Shown here piece after piece: positions 33,696 to 41,859 of a DNA stretch of 50,652 nt. Position numbers and translations under genes: made by a program. The stretch comes from Methanobacteriota archaeon (GTDB taxonomy: Archaea > Halobacteriota > Methanosarcinia > Methanotrichales > Methanotrichaceae). Position 1 is the first letter of the stretch. The number at the start of each line of letters is the position of its first letter. Location of the stretch: assembly GCA_029553285.1 (NCBI GenBank), contig JAKPCO010000108.1, positions 1 through 50,652 of the forward strand, in the 5' to 3' direction. The notes under the pieces are model-generated. The model was not told where the DNA came from. It saw only the letters and a list, made by a program, of their open reading frames with translations, and did not search any database.

Positions 33696-33845
33696 TCAAT
33701 CCACATGCGTTATGCAGGTCCAGTGATAGTAGCCGAACATCGGCGTGCCGGTAACCTCGTCGAACTCATCGAGCTCGCAGCCGCATATCTGGCATCTCTC
33801 CCCTTCGGGGACCTCAATCTCGGCGTCGTTCCAGATCACTATCAC
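33696..33845 (-). CDS. Small zinc-finger-like protein (49 residues)
   Basis: A 49-residue protein starting at GTG 33845 with WNDAEIEVPEGERCQICGCELDE, then GYYHWTCITHVD. Cysteines 18, 21, 23 and 44 plus His 41 and 47 could bind zinc. A TATA-like CAATTTAACC (33867-33876) is centred ~26 bp upstream, which fits a leaderless transcript starting at the GTG. GTG 33839 is an alternative. No family is recognised. The promoter position and Cys/His pattern are the main support. Confidence 0.6.
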   Translation of the reverse strand: MIVIWNDAEIEVPEGERCQICGCELDEFDEVTGTPMFGYYHWTCITHVD

Positions 33846-33945
33846 GACCGGAATATGTGATCTGTGAGGTTAAATTGTTTGCTCCCGGGGATGAGTGGAA
33901 TGATGTCTTAAGCTGCTGTGGTGAGACAGACCGCTCAGATAGTGC

Positions 33946-34245
33946 TCAGAAAAGATTCGCGTCCCTTGTAGTATTGTTGGTTGATACGTCGGCAAGCCCT
34001 GGTTTATCTCCGTTGGGAATGAGCGTGTATGTCGCATTGTCTGTAATCACAACAACATACCCATCCACAGGGGTCGCATCTAACCCATGTGTGACGAGCA
34101 GAAATGCAAGATCCAGAGATGTCATGAGAGGATCATCATACGAACTCAGCAATCCCATCAGCCCGGAGTCCATGCAAACTGCTGGGGCCAGAAGAACCAG
34201 CAGGACACAAACAGAGATACCAATATACCCATACATCTGTCTCAC
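33946..34245 (-). CDS. Small exported protein of unknown function
   Basis: A 99-residue protein with a clear signal peptide (MYGYIGISVCVLLVLLAPAVCMDSG, cleavage near residues 24-28) and a mature part of about 70 residues with sequons NAT and NNT. It starts at GTG 34245 (or ATG 34236). The minus-strand TATA CTTAAATATG at ~34267-34276 is 27 bp upstream, consistent with a leaderless start. No recognised domain. It lies between repeats and the mcr terminator. Confidence 0.6.
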   Translation of the reverse strand: MRQMYGYIGISVCVLLVLLAPAVCMDSGLMGLLSSYDDPLMTSLDLAFLLVTHGLDATPVDGYVVVITDNATYTLIPNGDKPGLADVSTNNTTRDANLF

Positions 34246-34590
34246 CGATCGATACGTTTGACTGGAACATATTTAAGGTGCACAGAACATAAAATCAGTA
34301 TCTCAGGACAATACAAGCTGTACGTAATTACGGTAGGCAGGAATTTGCAATCAAAACCACACATTTGTATGATGAAGTAATATTAAACAGAACACAGTGT
34401 ACGGGCGTCTGGACAGCGCATCAACCAGCCTGTTTGCCGCCAAGAGTGCGCGAAGAGATCCGTGAATGCCATGCAGGTCATAAACTGATGTGAGAGCGGC
34501 ACACAGGACAGAAGCTCATGTCTGGCATGATGGGATCGCAGCCATGCTAGTGGTGTGAGAAGAAGTGCTGCAACAGGTTACCTGCCACCG
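34246..34590. other. Intergenic region downstream of mcr
   Basis: Apart from the TATA box of the small exported gene at its left end, no gene or repeat is recognised. Confidence 0.3.
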
Positions 34591-34596
34591 ATACAC

Positions 34597-34622
34597 GAAG
34601 GAATAAAAAAAGTTTGTAGGCC
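34597..34622 (-). terminator. mcr operon terminator
   Basis: On the minus strand, just after the mcrA stop, the sequence reads ACAAACTTTTTTTATTCC, a seven-T tract about 15 bp downstream. It is typical of archaeal termination after a highly expressed operon. Confidence 0.6.
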
Positions 34623-34628
34623 TCTGGC

Positions 34629-36308
34629 CTACACAGCTGGCATGACGAGGGATCTCTCGCCGGCAGCGCGGAACTCGCGCGCACCGCCCTTGCCGAAGCA
34701 GAGCCTGATGTCGGTCCAGTCGAAGACCAGCGCCGGGTTGGCGAAGGCCACCTTGACCAGCGGGTTGCATGCGAAAGCGTCGCCGCGGCCTGCGTGGGCA
34801 GCGCTTGAGATGCCTGCATACTCGCCCTGGTGGCCGACGTTCATCGCGTAGTTCGGATAGTTGGCGCCCCTCAGCTCCAACGGGTTGCCCTCGTCCGACT
34901 GGTACGAGAAGACGTTGGTCGGGCCGCACTGATCCTGCAGGTCGTAGCCGAAGAACCCAAGGCGTCCCCAGGCCTCCTTGTGCAGGAGCATGGAGAGATA
35001 CCAGCCCGCAAGGCCTGCCTGGCTGTTTCCGGTCATTATAGCGCAGGTGATACCGGATGCAGCCGCAAGGACTGACGCTCTCTGAGATCCGCCGAAGTGA
35101 TCCTCAAGCAGGGTCGGGAACGACTCGTACTGCTCGATGCCGTAAAGTGTGACCTCTGTGGCCAGATCCTTGACGACCTCCAGGTTGGCCGGCGCCTTGG
35201 CGAAGCCGCCGTACTTCTCCATGCCGTAATCGACGCCATAGTAGGAGAAGTCATCCAGGACATCGTTGGTGTAGGCTGCTGTGGCGTACTGTGTGAATCC
35301 GACGCCTCCGGACATGTAGCTGCCCAGCCAGATCTGATCGTAGAGCATTGTGCCTGCGGCGACCACGTTCAGGGACACAGCAGTCGGATCCCAGGGCTTG
35401 ACCCTCGATGTCTGGACCATGTCAGCCATGAAGCCGAAGCTCAGGCCGCCCGGATTGTTGGGACCGCGAGCGCGGCGTGCAGGCAGCATGTCGGACATCT
35501 GGAGGACTGCAGCGTGCTTCGCAGCATACGCCAGATCAGCGACTGCAGCCTCACCGGCGCACATGTTGTACGCATCGATGAACGTCATCGAGAGCTGCAT
35601 CGCGCTCCACCTTGAGGTCGTTCCACCATCGCAGCTCCTGACCACGATCGTGGGGATGTGGATCGCCTGCCAGGTGGTCTTGCCGATGGCAGCCTTGAGC
35701 TGCTCCGCCTGGTCTGTCGGGAAGAGCTTGTTGATGTCTATGAGGTACTGCGGATCGATCTCGTCAGCGAGGTCATCATCTCCAGTGAAGACCCTGACGT
35801 TGCAGTCCTCAACCAGCCCTGGATGTGTCTCAACCATGTGCTCCTGGACCACGGCTGCGCCGGGCATCGCGTGGTTGAGGATCTCCAGGTAGTTGTTGAT
35901 CGTCTCAGGTGTGACCTCCTTGCCCAGGCGCTTCTCAAGCACCTCATGGGCCATATCGAGGCCTACGATGACGGTCCTGCGTATATCGTCCCACATCTGC
36001 TGCATCGCAGGGTTGTTGACGAAGTGCAGGTCGTCACCCTCAACTATGTACTCAGTGGAAGACAGCTTGTAGGGGACCAGCTGCCTCTGGCCCAGCGGAA
36101 CTCCACCGCAGTGCAGGTACGGGTTGTAGAATGATATGCCGCGCTTCCCCTCCAGCTTCTTAGCATACTCCATGAACTCTCTCTTACGAGCGCTCTGCTC
36201 GGGACCGAGCCTCTTGTACTCGGTCTTCTGGCTCGAGAGATCGAAGTCCTTTCCGAACTTCTTTGTCAGAGCCCTGACGAATAGCTTCTTGGTATGAAGT
36301 TTTGCCAT
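34629..36308 (-). CDS. mcrA: Methyl-coenzyme M reductase alpha subunit
   Basis: A 559-residue catalytic subunit of MCR, which reduces methyl-CoM with coenzyme B to methane and heterodisulfide using nickel F430. By alignment from memory, Q155 (in AAVVQEHM) is the F430 nickel ligand and Y341 ([10 protein letters not shown]) is at the active site. Sites that are modified in other MCRs are conserved: His265, Arg279, Gln409, Gly454 (thioglycine, in [12 protein letters not shown]) and Cys461. Whether each is modified here is unknown. ATG 36308 follows GGAGGCGATATAA. The gene is last in mcrBDGA and is followed by a poly-T terminator. Confidence 0.98.
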   Translation of the reverse strand: MAKLHTKKLFVRALTKKFGKDFDLSSQKTEYKRLGPEQSARKREFMEYAKKLEGKRGISFYNPYLHCGGVPLGQRQLVPYKLSSTEYIVEGDDLHFVNNPAMQQMWDDIRRTVIVGLDMAHEVLEKRLGKEVTPETINNYLEILNHAMPGAAVVQEHMVETHPGLVEDCNVRVFTGDDDLADEIDPQYLIDINKLFPTDQAEQLKAAIGKTTWQAIHIPTIVVRSCDGGTTSRWSAMQLSMTFIDAYNMCAGEAAVADLAYAAKHAAVLQMSDMLPARRARGPNNPGGLSFGFMADMVQTSRVKPWDPTAVSLNVVAAGTMLYDQIWLGSYMSGGVGFTQYATAAYTNDVLDDFSYYGVDYGMEKYGGFAKAPANLEVVKDLATEVTLYGIEQYESFPTLLEDHFGGSQRASVLAAASGITCAIMTGNSQAGLAGWYLSMLLHKEAWGRLGFFGYDLQDQCGPTNVFSYQSDEGNPLELRGANYPNYAMNVGHQGEYAGISSAAHAGRGDAFACNPLVKVAFANPALVFDWTDIRLCFGKGGAREFRAAGERSLVMPAV

Positions 36309-36321
36309 TTATATCGCCTCC

Positions 36322-37089
36322 TCACTCCGGCCTGAAGCCCCACTTTGTCCTGAGCTCCCACATGTGGTGCAGGGCCTCCAGCGCCTCGTCGAACTTCCTG
36401 GCGCCCACCTTGCCGCCGAAGGATATGTTGTCGTACCTGAAGATCGTCGTCCGCTTCTTGAGCTCCTCCTCGCTCATTGGCTTGCCGACATTGATCTTCT
36501 TGTCCAGGGGTATGCCGACCTGGTTCTTGACGTAGTAGACGTTGCCGTCGGCGCCCATCTCGGTCCTGGCCAGCATGTCGAACATCATGCCGTTCTCCTC
36601 AAGCCTCAGGGAGTGGCCGTGGACCGTGCAGCCCCTCATGGAGCACCTCGAGACATCTGTCATCTCAGAGTCCATCAGCTTCTTTGTGTACGCCTCGATA
36701 TCCCTCTCGCGGGCCTCTATGATCTGCCTTCCAGACAGGGTGCCTGGATCAGCACCTCTGCAGTTGATGGCCGCCCAGTAGGACCTCCAGTACGGGATCG
36801 ACGGGGCGAAGTACATCGAGTCAGTGAACTGGGAGTACCTGACGCGATCTCCTGCCGCAGCGCCCGGTGTGGGCTCGACGAGCTGCCTTATCGGGCAGTC
36901 AGGCTCACCCATCTCCTTCAGTGGTGGATGGGTGCTCGGGTAGTCGGCACCTGGGGCCCTGTGGCCCATGATAGCAACTACATCTGCCTCGGGAATATCT
37001 CTGAGCTTCTCGAGGTTTCCGGACATGTGCTTCCTTCTGTTGGCGCCAACAGAGGTGTTGCCGGGATAATATTGGGGTGTGTATGCCAT
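36322..37089 (-). CDS. mcrG: Methyl-coenzyme M reductase gamma subunit
   Basis: A 255-residue gamma subunit of the (alpha-beta-gamma)2 complex. Signatures include YYPGNTSVGANRRKHMSG, AIMGHRAPGADYPSTHPPLKEM, SIPYWRSYWAAINCRGADPGTLSGRQIIEARERD and a GRTxHGHSLR-like segment (RGCTVHGHSLRL). Start ATG 37089 is 2 bp after the mcrD stop and preceded by GGAGAG. It lies 13 bp before mcrA. Confidence 0.97.
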   Translation of the reverse strand: MAYTPQYYPGNTSVGANRRKHMSGNLEKLRDIPEADVVAIMGHRAPGADYPSTHPPLKEMGEPDCPIRQLVEPTPGAAAGDRVRYSQFTDSMYFAPSIPYWRSYWAAINCRGADPGTLSGRQIIEARERDIEAYTKKLMDSEMTDVSRCSMRGCTVHGHSLRLEENGMMFDMLARTEMGADGNVYYVKNQVGIPLDKKINVGKPMSEEELKKRTTIFRYDNISFGGKVGARKFDEALEALHHMWELRTKWGFRPE

Positions 37090-37091
37090 AT

Positions 37092-37604
37092 TTATCTCTC
37101 CTCCTTCTCGTCACTATCCTTTTCAGACAGAATGGCCAGAGCTGATTCTTTCTTGGCTCGCGGATCGACCAGTCCTAGGATGCGCTTGTCGGCATCCTTT
37201 CCGTATTTCGCATAATCGGAGATCGTGGAGATCTCACGGAAGAACTTTCCCCTCTTTATCTGGAAGCCAAAAGGCAGCGCTCGCTCACACGCAGCCTGGA
37301 TTCCAGGAAGGAACTCCTCGCCCTCAAGCTCCAGTCTGATCCTCCCAACCTTGACCCTGAGCTCCAGGACCTCGCCCCCGACCTCCACAAGGAGGTTTCT
37401 GTGCTCCTCTATGGGCAGCCCCTTTCCAGGGCCGTATGTCACCGTCCTCGGGAGGTTCGGCCCCTGAATCATCATGCGGACGATACCTCCGCTCTTGTAG
37501 ATCTCATTCAGGAGCTTCTGGGTGGTCTCCGGCGAGAGAAACCTGCTGGGGAAGATCTCCACCTGGACTGGCTCCGAATCCGTGTCTGATTTAATAGTGA
37601 CCAT
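37092..37604 (-). CDS. mcrD: MCR operon protein D
   Basis: A 170-residue McrD. It is encoded in mcr operons but is not part of mature MCR; roles in cofactor delivery or assembly have been proposed. Visible features are QVEIFPSRFLSPETTQKLLNEIYK, GGIVRMMIQGPNLPRTVTYGPGKG and the charged tail ILSEKDSDEKEER. It is located between mcrB (14 bp upstream) and mcrG (2 bp downstream). The usual neighbour mcrC of many methanogens is not here. Confidence 0.93.
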   Translation of the reverse strand: MVTIKSDTDSEPVQVEIFPSRFLSPETTQKLLNEIYKSGGIVRMMIQGPNLPRTVTYGPGKGLPIEEHRNLLVEVGGEVLELRVKVGRIRLELEGEEFLPGIQAACERALPFGFQIKRGKFFREISTISDYAKYGKDADKRILGLVDPRAKKESALAILSEKDSDEKEER

Positions 37605-37618
37605 GTGTTTCGCCTATC

Positions 37619-38923
37619 TTAGATTGCCTCCGCCACCGATACAATCGGCTCACGGAACTCCTTTATCTCTCCGTAGATGGCTCCGACGAGGCCGGAGGTC
37701 ATCTCGGGTGTGAACATCTGTGTGCCGGCATCAAGTGCCACAGCAGCTGCGACGCAGGGTATGGCCATGCCTCTGGAGTGCCTGGTCACGATGTGGTTGC
37801 CGTTGAAGACACCGGGGCCGCCGCCGCCGTAGATCGAGTGGCTGAAGAACGAGAAGCCGACCGCAGTACCCATCACCCTGCCGAAGTCACACGCGGGCAG
37901 AGCGGTCTCCTTCTCAACAAGATCGTTGTAGTACAGCAGCGTCGAGGATACAGCCTGTGCGCCCCTCAGAGCACCGCAGTTGACCATTGTGGCTGCAAGA
38001 ACACCAGCTGCGTTGTATGCGTTCCACATGGAGACATCGTTGGCCTCATACATCACATAGCCGGATGGGAACTTCTTGCCAGGCTTTATGACCTTGTCCT
38101 CAAGCGCCCTCTCGACGACGCTGTGGACGACGGTGCCTATTGTGCCGGTCTTGCCGTTCTTCTTGACCAGATCATATACCATGTTGTTCGCGTTCAGACC
38201 CTGGAATGCAAGCGCAAGGAGCTGGTGCCTCTCGAAGATGCCAATCGCATTGCCCATCTCGAACTCGCCCATCTGCTCAAGTATCGCGGCGAGGGATGCG
38301 GCATTCATGGCGTTCCTCTTTGTGATCGCAGCGATGTGGTTCGCCATGACGTTCCTGTATGCGAAGCCCAGACCCTCATCGTTCTGGGGGATGTTGAGAA
38401 CAGATGCGACGTTTCCGCCGTTCATGCCGACGGTCTGCGGGTACTCGCCCCACACTGCAGCATGGACCATCGGAGCATCGAAGAGCCCTGCCTTGAAGTG
38501 CTGGATTATCGCCTCAACAGTGGCTGCTGCGGCAGCTGTCATTCCAACCACGAACTCAGAGGCGATATCTGCCCTGGCCGAGGGGATCTGGACGAGGAGC
38601 TGCTTGCCTCCACCAAGGACCTGTACATTTGTATCGTCACCGGGTGTCACCTGCAGAAGGGCCTTTATCTTCTCAGCGAGCGGCTTTGCATTTGCAACTA
38701 TATCATAGTTCAGCTCGCGGCCCTTGATCTGCCTTCTGCCACCGCCGACGCGTCCCGTCTTCAGAGCATTCTCAATTCCTGCCAGGTTTACTGCGACAGT
38801 TCGCCTTGTCAGTTTCGCAAGCTTTTGGATAGCTGCGTTCCTGAGTGGGCTGATGGCGCTGAGGTCAACGTCACTCTTTAAAAGAACCCCACGGTCACTA
38901 TATATGTCTATCTTGTCAGACAC
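37619..38923 (-). CDS. mcrB: Methyl-coenzyme M reductase beta subunit
   Basis: A 434-residue beta subunit. It contains [26 protein letters not shown] at the N-terminus, [15 protein letters not shown], and the active-site segment [23 protein letters not shown]. It begins with GTG 38923 after AAAGGAGG (38933-38940) with a 9-nt spacer. A 31-codon frame ends between that ribosome site and the GTG, so initiation may be coupled to it. First structural gene of mcrBDGA. Confidence 0.97.
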   Translation of the reverse strand: MSDKIDIYSDRGVLLKSDVDLSAISPLRNAAIQKLAKLTRRTVAVNLAGIENALKTGRVGGGRRQIKGRELNYDIVANAKPLAEKIKALLQVTPGDDTNVQVLGGGKQLLVQIPSARADIASEFVVGMTAAAAATVEAIIQHFKAGLFDAPMVHAAVWGEYPQTVGMNGGNVASVLNIPQNDEGLGFAYRNVMANHIAAITKRNAMNAASLAAILEQMGEFEMGNAIGIFERHQLLALAFQGLNANNMVYDLVKKNGKTGTIGTVVHSVVERALEDKVIKPGKKFPSGYVMYEANDVSMWNAYNAAGVLAATMVNCGALRGAQAVSSTLLYYNDLVEKETALPACDFGRVMGTAVGFSFFSHSIYGGGGPGVFNGNHIVTRHSRGMAIPCVAAAVALDAGTQMFTPEMTSGLVGAIYGEIKEFREPIVSVAEAI

Positions 38924-38928
38924 GTTCC

Positions 38929-39024
38929 TTATCCTCCTTTACCTTCTAGCAGAAAGGCGCAATGGAAACCGTACCCTGGAGCGATGATACGACAGCAAGC
39001 CGTATCCAGGTCCGGCCATATCAT
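38929..39024 (-). CDS. Upstream reading frame (31 codons) at the start of the mcr mRNA; putative leader peptide
   Basis: ATG 39024 is preceded by GGGAGGT (4-nt spacer), one of the strongest Shine-Dalgarno sequences in the window. It encodes 31 residues: [20 protein letters not shown], then [11 protein letters not shown]. The stop TAA (38931-38929) is 5 nt before the mcrB GTG. The terminal codons AAA GGA GGA TAA are themselves the mcrB ribosome binding site. The TATA box at ~39061-39070 predicts transcription starting at about 39041, so this frame is the first thing translated on the mcr message. Three cysteines (10, 11, 22) and Trp3 are notable. It could be a regulatory leader peptide, a small MCR-related protein, or a chance frame. 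Conservation is untested. Confidence 0.55.
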   Translation of the reverse strand: MIWPDLDTACCRIIAPGYGFHCAFLLEGKGG

Positions 39025-39059
39025 TACAACCTCCCGCCGCTAATACAGTCGATGCATAT

Positions 39060-39078
39060 CTACTTAAATGTTTTGATC
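39060..39078 (-). promoter_or_regulatory. mcr operon promoter
   Basis: The minus strand reads CGATCAAAACATTTAAGTA, a BRE-like A-rich segment followed by TATA TTTAAGTA, in a strongly AT-rich region. It predicts transcription starting near 39041, about 17 nt before the upstream frame and about 118 nt before the mcrB start. Confidence 0.6.
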
Positions 39079-39573
39079 GAGATTTGAAATAAATAATAAA
39101 TTATTTTAATAAGATTGCATAGGAAAATTATAATTAACAAAATTCTTTTAAAAATGCTACGTATTTTAATAACTACAGACATCAGATCTCACACCGATCA
39201 GCAAATTCGCATCACAGATCGCAGAAGCAAACCGGATGGTTTCGTGCACGAACAATTTCTGCGCGACAACCGGAGGATGTACTATTATTTATAGTATTTT
39301 ATAATTAAATCTGATGCGATCTGTCTGGCGGATGCTGATTATGCTCATGGGGTTGCAGATATGATATTTTGCTACATTTATACAGAAATATGGTGTAAAA
39401 TGATATCGTGTTGCTCTGCTCTGAGATGCCGAACATTAAAAAGATATTAACTCCAAATTTAACAATTGAAAAAAACCATATGAACTTTGCTGCCTGTGGC
39501 CCAGATATCACCGTGGTCAGATGTTAATAAATCTTCAGGTCTGCAGAGATGAACCCAAGGATTGCTATCGAAT
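39079..39573. other. AT-rich intergenic region upstream of mcr
   Basis: About 500 bp of markedly AT-rich DNA in an otherwise GC-rich window, with many A/T runs (for example 39085-39165, 39285-39310). An open frame of 68 codons on the minus strand (39305-39511) lacks a ribosome site and has compositionally random residues. The region may be an upstream activating or architectural region for a very strong promoter (inference). Confidence 0.45.
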
Positions 39574-40665
39574 TCATACGATCTCCTGAGCCGGACATTC
39601 GGATTTGAACCCTTTAAAATCACCAGAGCGTCTCATAGCCCTCCATATTTCAGATAGAGGTGCATCCAGAACGTTCCCGTAGACCGTGCTGAGGTAAGGA
39701 CATCCCCTGACTCCACCGTCCACACCCACATGCAGCCAGCGTCTGCCCGCCATGCATCCCAGCATCTCGCCCTCGAAGTACGTGCTTGCGAAGACCCTGG
39801 GCCCATCCTGGGATGAGTTAATCTTCCTGTAGAAGCGTATGATCTTCTCCCTGTCGATTCGGGTCAGGCGCTCCCCCTCACTCTTCGGTATCGCCTCCCA
39901 CACAGATAGCTCATGAACCCCGAGCTCTCTGGCAAGCTCGTAGAGCTCCGGAAGCGTATTGACCCTCTCTGAGTTCACGTGAGTTGACATCGTCACCATC
40001 AGGCCTGCATTCAGCCCCATCCTGATGGCGTCCAGAGCCCGCTCATGGGCCCCGATGACACCACGGATCTCATCGTGGATCCTGGGGTCCGCACTGTAAA
40101 CCCCTATGATCAGGTTGTAAAGGCCTGCATCCCTCAATTCATCAGCGATCTCAGGGGTCATCTCAAGCCCAGGGGTGAAGAGATTGACGACAGCCCTCTC
40201 CTTATCCACATACCTCACAAGATCGATGATGTCGGGCCTGAGGAGAGGATCGCCCTCGGTGAACGTGATTATGCACGCGCCCATATCCAGAGCCTGATCT
40301 ATGACGCTCCTGATCGCCTCTGAGGAGAGCTCGCCCTCGCCCTCCTGGAGCGTGCAGTGCTCACAGCTGCACCCGCACCTGCGTGTCACCTCTATGCTCA
40401 CCGTCTGGGGGACCTCCCGGCCTATCGCCATCCTCGCCTCATTCATGATGAGCCGCCTGAAGGGCCCGCTCGGTATCGGCGGCAGCCAGGTTGATGGTAT
40501 TATCGCATCGCTCCTCACAAGCGCAGGCTTCTCCTCCGCCAGCCTCTCATTTATCTTCTTAAGTATCGGCTGGACCATAAGTGAGAGGGCCCCATGCGCC
40601 TCGATCCTCCGAGCCTCATCGATGAAGTCGACCGTAAGGGCTGCGGTCTTTAATAGCTGAGTCAT
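39574..40665 (-). CDS. Radical SAM protein
   Basis: A 363-residue radical SAM enzyme. The cluster motif CGCSCEHC (CxxxCxxC, near residues 98-105) follows TVSIEVTRR. TFTEGDPLLRPDI and LYNLIIGVYSADPRIHDEI are barrel features. The C-terminal part has GCMAGRRWLHVGVDGGVRGCPYLSTVYGNV...ECPAQ, cysteines that may bind an auxiliary cluster. The N-terminal ~70 residues (KKINERLAEEKPALVRSDAIIPSTWLPPIPS) look like an additional domain or a motif for substrate contact. Start ATG 40665. It lies upstream of the mcr operon on the same strand, separated by the AT-rich region. Substrate unknown; a link to MCR modification is only positional. Confidence 0.82.
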   Translation of the reverse strand: MTQLLKTAALTVDFIDEARRIEAHGALSLMVQPILKKINERLAEEKPALVRSDAIIPSTWLPPIPSGPFRRLIMNEARMAIGREVPQTVSIEVTRRCGCSCEHCTLQEGEGELSSEAIRSVIDQALDMGACIITFTEGDPLLRPDIIDLVRYVDKERAVVNLFTPGLEMTPEIADELRDAGLYNLIIGVYSADPRIHDEIRGVIGAHERALDAIRMGLNAGLMVTMSTHVNSERVNTLPELYELARELGVHELSVWEAIPKSEGERLTRIDREKIIRFYRKINSSQDGPRVFASTYFEGEMLGCMAGRRWLHVGVDGGVRGCPYLSTVYGNVLDAPLSEIWRAMRRSGDFKGFKSECPAQEIV

Positions 40666-40815
40666 TGATGCGTAATAGCCCGATGTCAGTTATAGCTTTA
40701 TCGCTCTCCTGACAGATTTCCTGGATTTCCATGGCCCCCTCTCCTTAGCCGCTGCAGTTCTACAGTGCATGCACCTCTGCATGCTCATCCTCGAGATCGG
40801 GTCGTGTGCCTGGTA

Positions 40816-40903
40816 AATGGAGATTCGGGAATTGAATGCACTGGCACAACAGATCTCAAATCCACCATGCCACCTGCTGGGTTCAATGATTTGAGTACGC
40901 TAC
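40816..40903. repeat. Repeat C, copy 1 (88 bp)
   Basis: Matches 46751-46842 with scattered changes and a 3-bp gap (shared AATGGAGATTC, GCAACAGATC, AAATCCAC, GAGTAC). It ends 127 bp before the FKBP start codon, and the other copy ends 124 bp before the TRAM gene start, in the same orientation. It may be a shared upstream regulatory element or a decayed mobile element. Confidence 0.6.
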
Positions 40904-40962
40904 CCGAGATCGGTTTATGCTCTTGTATTCATATCCGGCCCCTGCCGCAGTGTCGCACCAGA

Positions 40963-40977
40963 TAGATATAAGTAAAA
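40963..40977 (+). promoter_or_regulatory. Promoter of the FKBP gene
   Basis: AGATATAAGTAAAAG is a good TATA box centred ~40970. Transcription would start near 40995, leaving a ~35-nt leader with GGATGGT before ATG 41030. Confidence 0.55.
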
Positions 40978-41029
40978 GTACCCATGGTTCTTGTGCGTTA
41001 TCTGTCTCGATCATCAGGATGGTTATGAG

Positions 41030-41824
41030 ATGAGTCTGAATAAAGGAGATATTATAAAGCTGGAATATACAGGGATCGTGGACGGCAGGGTGTTCACATC
41101 CACAAGCGCCGATGTCGCAAGAGAGAACGGGATATACGACGAGAATGTGACCTACGGCCCCAGGATCGTGATACTGGGAGCTGGCCAGATAGTTCCCGGG
41201 CTCGAGGAGGAGCTGATGGGAAAGGAGCCGGGGCACTCAGGATCTGTGGAGCTGCCGCCGGAGAAGGCATACGGCGTTCGCGACCCGGAGAAGATTGAGA
41301 CCGTGATGCTCAACAGGTTCAAGGACGAGAAGCCGTATCCCGGTATGCGCGTCTCTGTCGATGGTAAAATAGGGGTTGTTACAAGGATCGTCGGGAGAAA
41401 GGCGACGATCGACTTCAACCATCCATTCGCCGATAAGAGCGTTAGGTTCGACTACAGGATACTGGAGCGCATCGAGGACAGGGAGGAGAAGCTCAGAGCA
41501 ATGATCAAGATCTTCAGCGATATCGATCTCGAATCCAGGATCACAGATGACGTGGCTGAGATAATCGTCCCGTGGGAGATCTCATACTTCAAGGACTGGC
41601 TCATGATAAGGCGCTGGCTTGCAGATATGGCCCTCAGGACCCTGGGGCTGAAGGAGGTCAGGTTTGTCGAGAGGCATACCCCTGAGGACAGGTTGCGTGC
41701 TGAGCTGATATCGCCCCCTGAGAAGCCAGCGGAGGGGGACGCAGAGTCTGGAGAGAATGAGAAGACAGGGCAGGAGAATGTGGAAGATTCAGGAGAGGGC
41801 TCCGAGACCAAGACCCAGCCATGA
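41030..41824 (+). CDS. FKBP-type peptidyl-prolyl cis-trans isomerase (long archaeal type)
   Basis: A 264-residue SlyD-like prolyl isomerase/chaperone. The FKBP domain has KGDIIKLEYTGIVDGRVFTST, LGAGQIVPGLEEELMGKEPG and VELPPEKAYGVRDP. The insert-in-flap region has PGMRVSVDGKIGVVTRI and FNHPFADKSVRFDYRI. A further ~70-residue domain (EKLRAMIKIFSDIDL...YFKDWLMIRRWLADMAL) and an acidic, low-complexity tail (EKPAEGDAESGENEKTGQEN) follow. This matches the 26-kDa archaeal FKBP class in layout. Start ATG 41030 follows GGATGGTTATGAG. It is followed after 35 bp by ttuA on the same strand. Confidence 0.88.
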   Translation: MSLNKGDIIKLEYTGIVDGRVFTSTSADVARENGIYDENVTYGPRIVILGAGQIVPGLEEELMGKEPGHSGSVELPPEKAYGVRDPEKIETVMLNRFKDEKPYPGMRVSVDGKIGVVTRIVGRKATIDFNHPFADKSVRFDYRILERIEDREEKLRAMIKIFSDIDLESRITDDVAEIIVPWEISYFKDWLMIRRWLADMALRTLGLKEVRFVERHTPEDRLRAELISPPEKPAEGDAESGENEKTGQENVEDSGEGSETKTQP

Positions 41825-41859
41825 AAGCATAACAGTCATCATGAAGAGAGTATCAAGCC

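Noticed and set aside
36364-37215. 283-codon open frame antisense to mcrG
   Set aside because: Same reason: shadow of mcrG codon bias, no recognisable protein.
37778-38881. Long open frame (367 codons) antisense to mcrB
   Set aside because: Mirror of a highly biased coding sequence; mcrB is certain and the antisense frame shows no domain.
39305-39511. 68-codon open frame in the AT-rich region upstream of mcr (minus strand)
   Set aside because: No ribosome site or TATA at the right spacing, and the residue composition (Ile, Phe, Ser, Gln rich) is what AT-rich non-coding DNA gives.
40984-41028. 14-codon frame ending 1 nt before the FKBP start
   Set aside because: Its ATG lies upstream of the transcript start predicted from the TATA box at ~40970, so it would not be on the mRNA.
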